Assembly (NCBI GenBank): GCA_900551555.1
Contig: URWC01000085.1
Coordinates: 1-8,060, forward strand
DNA: 8,060 nucleotides
From: an uncultured Collinsella sp.
Lineage (GTDB): Bacteria; Actinomycetota; Coriobacteriia; Coriobacteriales; Coriobacteriaceae
Reading direction: 5' to 3'
Within the stretch, counting starts at the first letter, position 1; every line of letters starts with the position of its first letter. The position numbers and the translations under genes were made by a program. The notes under the pieces are model-generated. The model did no database searches. It was not told where the DNA came from and worked only from the letters and a program-made list of their open reading frames with translations. This document shows positions 6,312-8,060 of this stretch, in pieces.

Positions 6312-6435
6312 TTGTTTAAGCCTCAGCGAAGTCATTACAGACTGAAGTAATCGATACCTAAGGCGTGTCCGCCTGCTTGGTTTTCGCTCGGTCAGGTCCT
6401 GCGCAAGACGAAAGCCACATTAAGTGGCTTTCTTT
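6312..6435 (+). ncRNA. Candidate structured small RNA of unknown family
   Basis: About 125 nt lie between a promoter-like element and an intrinsic terminator, with no credible reading frame. By eye it can fold as a closing stem AGCGAA (6325-6330) with TTCGCT (6383-6388), extended by a G-T pair, enclosing two hairpins: ATTAC/GTAAT (6334-6338 with 6347-6351) and AGGCG/CGCCT (6361-6365 with 6370-6374). A linker of about 20 nt leads to the terminator. I compared it from memory with the SRP RNA, RNase P, tmRNA and 6S RNA signatures and common riboswitch cores and found no match. The nearest resemblance is GGTCAGGTCC, as in SRP RNA, but the GGAA-loop/AGCAG part is missing. Both the strand and the exact ends are inferred. 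Confidence 0.4.
6410..6435 (+). terminator. Intrinsic terminator of the candidate small RNA
   Basis: A 9-bp stem, GAAAGCCAC (6410-6418) with GTGGCTTTC (6424-6432), has loop ATTAA and is followed by TTT then G. The T-tract is short, but the preceding stem end adds more T residues (TTTCTTT). Confidence 0.65.
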
Positions 6436-6551
6436 GCGTGCGGAATCTACGAAAAGTTAACCCGTGCCGCCCGGCCAGGCCCTAGGTTTACTTACCTGCC
6501 GCCAAGATGGCGTCTTGAGTGTCTAGATACTTAGGCTGAATTTAATTGAAC
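6436..6551. other. Unassigned part of the clpX-polA gap
   Basis: This stretch completes the 409-bp gap between clpX and polA; the rest of the gap holds the clpX terminator, the candidate small RNA and the polA hairpin. No credible gene is visible. A weak long-range pairing CCTAGG (6481-6486) with CTTAGG (6530-6535), including one wobble pair, encloses a hairpin CGCC-AAGAT-GGCG (6500-6512). I cannot assign a role to it. Confidence 0.5.
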
Positions 6552-6585
6552 GAAGGACGCTCCTTGTTGATGAGGGGCGTCCTTC
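6552..6585 (-). terminator. polA: Hairpin terminator downstream of polA, possibly bidirectional
   Basis: A 12-bp stem with one G-T pair, GAAGGACGCTCC (6552-6563) with GGGGCGTCCTTC (6574-6585), has a 10-nt loop and lies 34 bases beyond the polA stop. On the minus strand it is followed by GTTCAATTAAATT, a weak U-tract. On the plus strand it is followed by TGGTTTTGG, so it may also stop plus-strand transcription from the clpX side. Confidence 0.6.
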
Positions 6586-6619
6586 TGGTTTTGGTTACTT
6601 TGGAATTGTGGTCGTGCCC

Positions 6620-8060
6620 TTACTTGGCGTCTGCCCAGGTCACTCCAGTCGAAGCTTCGGCGATTAGGGGGACGTGGAGGTCTACTACGTGTTCCATGAC
6701 GTCGCGGACCATGGTGGTTAGGCGCTCGACTTCGTCGATGGGGCACTCAAAGTCCAGTTCGTCGTGTACCTGCAAGATCATGTGGGCGGCAAAGCCCTCC
6801 TCTTCCAGACGGCGGCTTACGCGGGCCATGGCGATCTTGATGATGTCGGCCGCGGTGCCCTGCATGGGATGGTTCATGGCCGTGCGCTCGCCAAAGCCGC
6901 GGAGTTGCGGGTTTTTGGCCTTGAGCTCCGGAATATGGCGACGGCGGCCGTACATGGTCTCGGCGTAGCCCGTCTGCTTGGCACGTGCTACCACGTTGTC
7001 GAGGAACGTGCGCACGCCCGGGTAGGCCTCGTAGTAGCGGTCGATCATGTCGCGCGCCTCGGCAATCGAGATATGCAGCGACTGCGACAGGCCGTAGGCC
7101 TGCTGGCCATACACGATACCAAAGTTCACGGCCTTGGCGCGACTGCGCAGGTCGGGCGTTACCTCGGACACCGGCACACCAAATACGCGCGCCGCCGTCT
7201 CGGCATGGAAGTCCTCGCCCTCGTTAAAGGCGCGCACCAAGTGCTCGTCACCCGAGAGATGCGCCAGCAGACGCAACTCGATCTGCGAGTAGTCCACCGC
7301 CAAAAAGACGTTGCCCTCGCCCGCCGAGAACGCCGTCTTGACGGTACGCCCCAGCTCCGAGCGCGTCGGGATGTTCTGCAGGTTCGGGTCGCTCGAGGAC
7401 AGACGCCCCGTTGCCGTGATGGTCTGGTTGTACGTAGTGTGCACGCGACCGTCACCACGACGTAGCGGGCCCAGGGTGTCCAGATAGGTGGACTTGATCT
7501 TAGACTTCTCACGCCAGTCCAAGATCAGACGCACGATCTCGTGGTCACGCGCAAGGTCGCTCAGCACCTTGGCGTTGGTCGAATAATAGCCGCGCTTGGT
7601 CTTTTTGAGACCCTTGGTCGGAAGGCCCATCACATCAAAGAGCACATGCGACAGCTGCATGGGACTGCCAATATTAAAGGTCTCATCACCGGCAAGGTCG
7701 CGAATGCTTCGTTCGACCTCGGTGATCTGGGTCGCCAGACCCTCGGACAGACTGTGCAGGCGGTCGGGGTCCACGAGCATGCCCGCGCGCTCCATCTTGG
7801 CAAGTACCGGAACGAGCGGCATCTCGATGCCATCGAACACGTTGGCGGCGTTCTCACGGGCCATGCACTCGCGCAACGGCGCCACGAGCGCCAGCGTCAG
7901 AGCCGCAGTACGGGCGGCAGGCGCCGGAGCGTCCTCACCGGCACCCTCTGCACCGCGCGCCGCAGGCAACGCCATCTGCAGATAGGTATCGGCCAGATAT
8001 GCCTCATCGAACTCGGAGCGATCGGAATCCAGCAGATAGGCAGCGACCACGGTATCGAAG
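6620..8060 (-). CDS. polA: DNA polymerase I, C-terminal part (5'-partial)
   Basis: PolA fills gaps in repair and removes Okazaki RNA primers. About 480 residues are visible, from FDT near the window edge to the TAA at 6620-6622. The 5' nuclease domain and the first part of the 3'-5' exonuclease-like domain lie outside. Polymerase family A motifs are intact: TGRLSSSDPNLQNIP (about 7367-7411), motif A DYSQIELR (7271-7294), the O-helix R-x3-K-x3-F-x3-Y with a Phe at the position that in E. coli (F762) disfavours dideoxynucleotides (about 7106-7147), MQGTAADIIK (about 6836-6865) and motif C VHDE (6758-6769). By contrast, the stretch that should carry the exonuclease III motif Y-x3-D is an Ala/Gly/Pro-rich linker followed by ARTAALTLAL (about 7883-7960). 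Proofreading is therefore probably lost, as in several bacterial PolA proteins. It is convergent with clpX. Confidence 0.96.
   Translation of the reverse strand, partial: FDTVVAAYLLDSDRSEFDEAYLADTYLQMALPAARGAEGAGEDAPAPAARTAALTLALVAPLRECMARENAANVFDGIEMPLVPVLAKMERAGMLVDPDRLHSLSEGLATQITEVERSIRDLAGDETFNIGSPMQLSHVLFDVMGLPTKGLKKTKRGYYSTNAKVLSDLARDHEIVRLILDWREKSKIKSTYLDTLGPLRRGDGRVHTTYNQTITATGRLSSSDPNLQNIPTRSELGRTVKTAFSAGEGNVFLAVDYSQIELRLLAHLSGDEHLVRAFNEGEDFHAETAARVFGVPVSEVTPDLRSRAKAVNFGIVYGQQAYGLSQSLHISIAEARDMIDRYYEAYPGVRTFLDNVVARAKQTGYAETMYGRRRHIPELKAKNPQLRGFGERTAMNHPMQGTAADIIKIAMARVSRRLEEEGFAAHMILQVHDELDFECPIDEVERLTTMVRDVMEHVVDLHVPLIAEASTGVTWADAK

Noticed and set aside
6390..6420. Possible SRP (4.5S) RNA because of GGTCAGGTCC
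   Set aside because: The rest of the SRP domain IV signature (GGAA-type loop and AGCAG on the 3' side) is missing.
6353..6537. Similar elements GATACCTAAGGC (6353-6364) and GATACTTAGGCT (6525-6536)
   Set aside because: Two imperfect 12-base matches in AT-richer intergenic sequence are too few to call a repeat or attachment site.

Overview
The window looks like a GC-rich chromosomal segment from a member of the Actinomycetota. The codon bias (C- and G-ending codons), the protein sequences and the gene order suggest a gut-type Coriobacteriia such as Collinsella. That placement is a judgement from protein character and not the result of a search. No mobile element, phage gene or CRISPR array is visible, and most of the window is housekeeping sequence.

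Layout. Bases 1-2400 (+) hold the 3' part of a large molybdenum hydroxylase (xanthine dehydrogenase/XdhD-like), cut by the window edge, with a strong intrinsic terminator just behind it. A tRNA-Leu(UAG) gene follows at 2536-2619 behind an extended -10 promoter. Next come trigger factor (tig, about 2711-4009), a nested terminator-like hairpin, clpP (4173-4793) and clpX (4795-6210). The clpX start abuts the clpP stop. A 15-bp-stem terminator closes clpX at 6232-6268. The far end (6620-8060, - strand) is the C-terminal half of DNA polymerase I (polA), convergent with clpX and cut by the window edge.

How the genes work together. Trigger factor binds nascent chains at the ribosome exit tunnel. ClpX recognises and unfolds substrates and feeds them to the ClpP peptidase. 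This is the widespread tig-clpP-clpX protein-quality-control block. The molybdenum enzyme, the tRNA and polA have no evident functional link to it.

The least explained part is the 409-bp gap between clpX and polA. It holds a promoter-like extended -10 element, about 125 nt that can fold into a stem enclosing two hairpins, and an intrinsic terminator. Together these form a candidate small RNA that I cannot assign to a known family. Other points of interest are an apparently inactive proofreading domain in PolA, an acidic/glycine-rich insertion before the ClpX Walker A motif, a divergent FKBP domain in trigger factor, and a probable Fe-S/Mo fusion in the first gene. I found no convincing undescribed multi-gene system.
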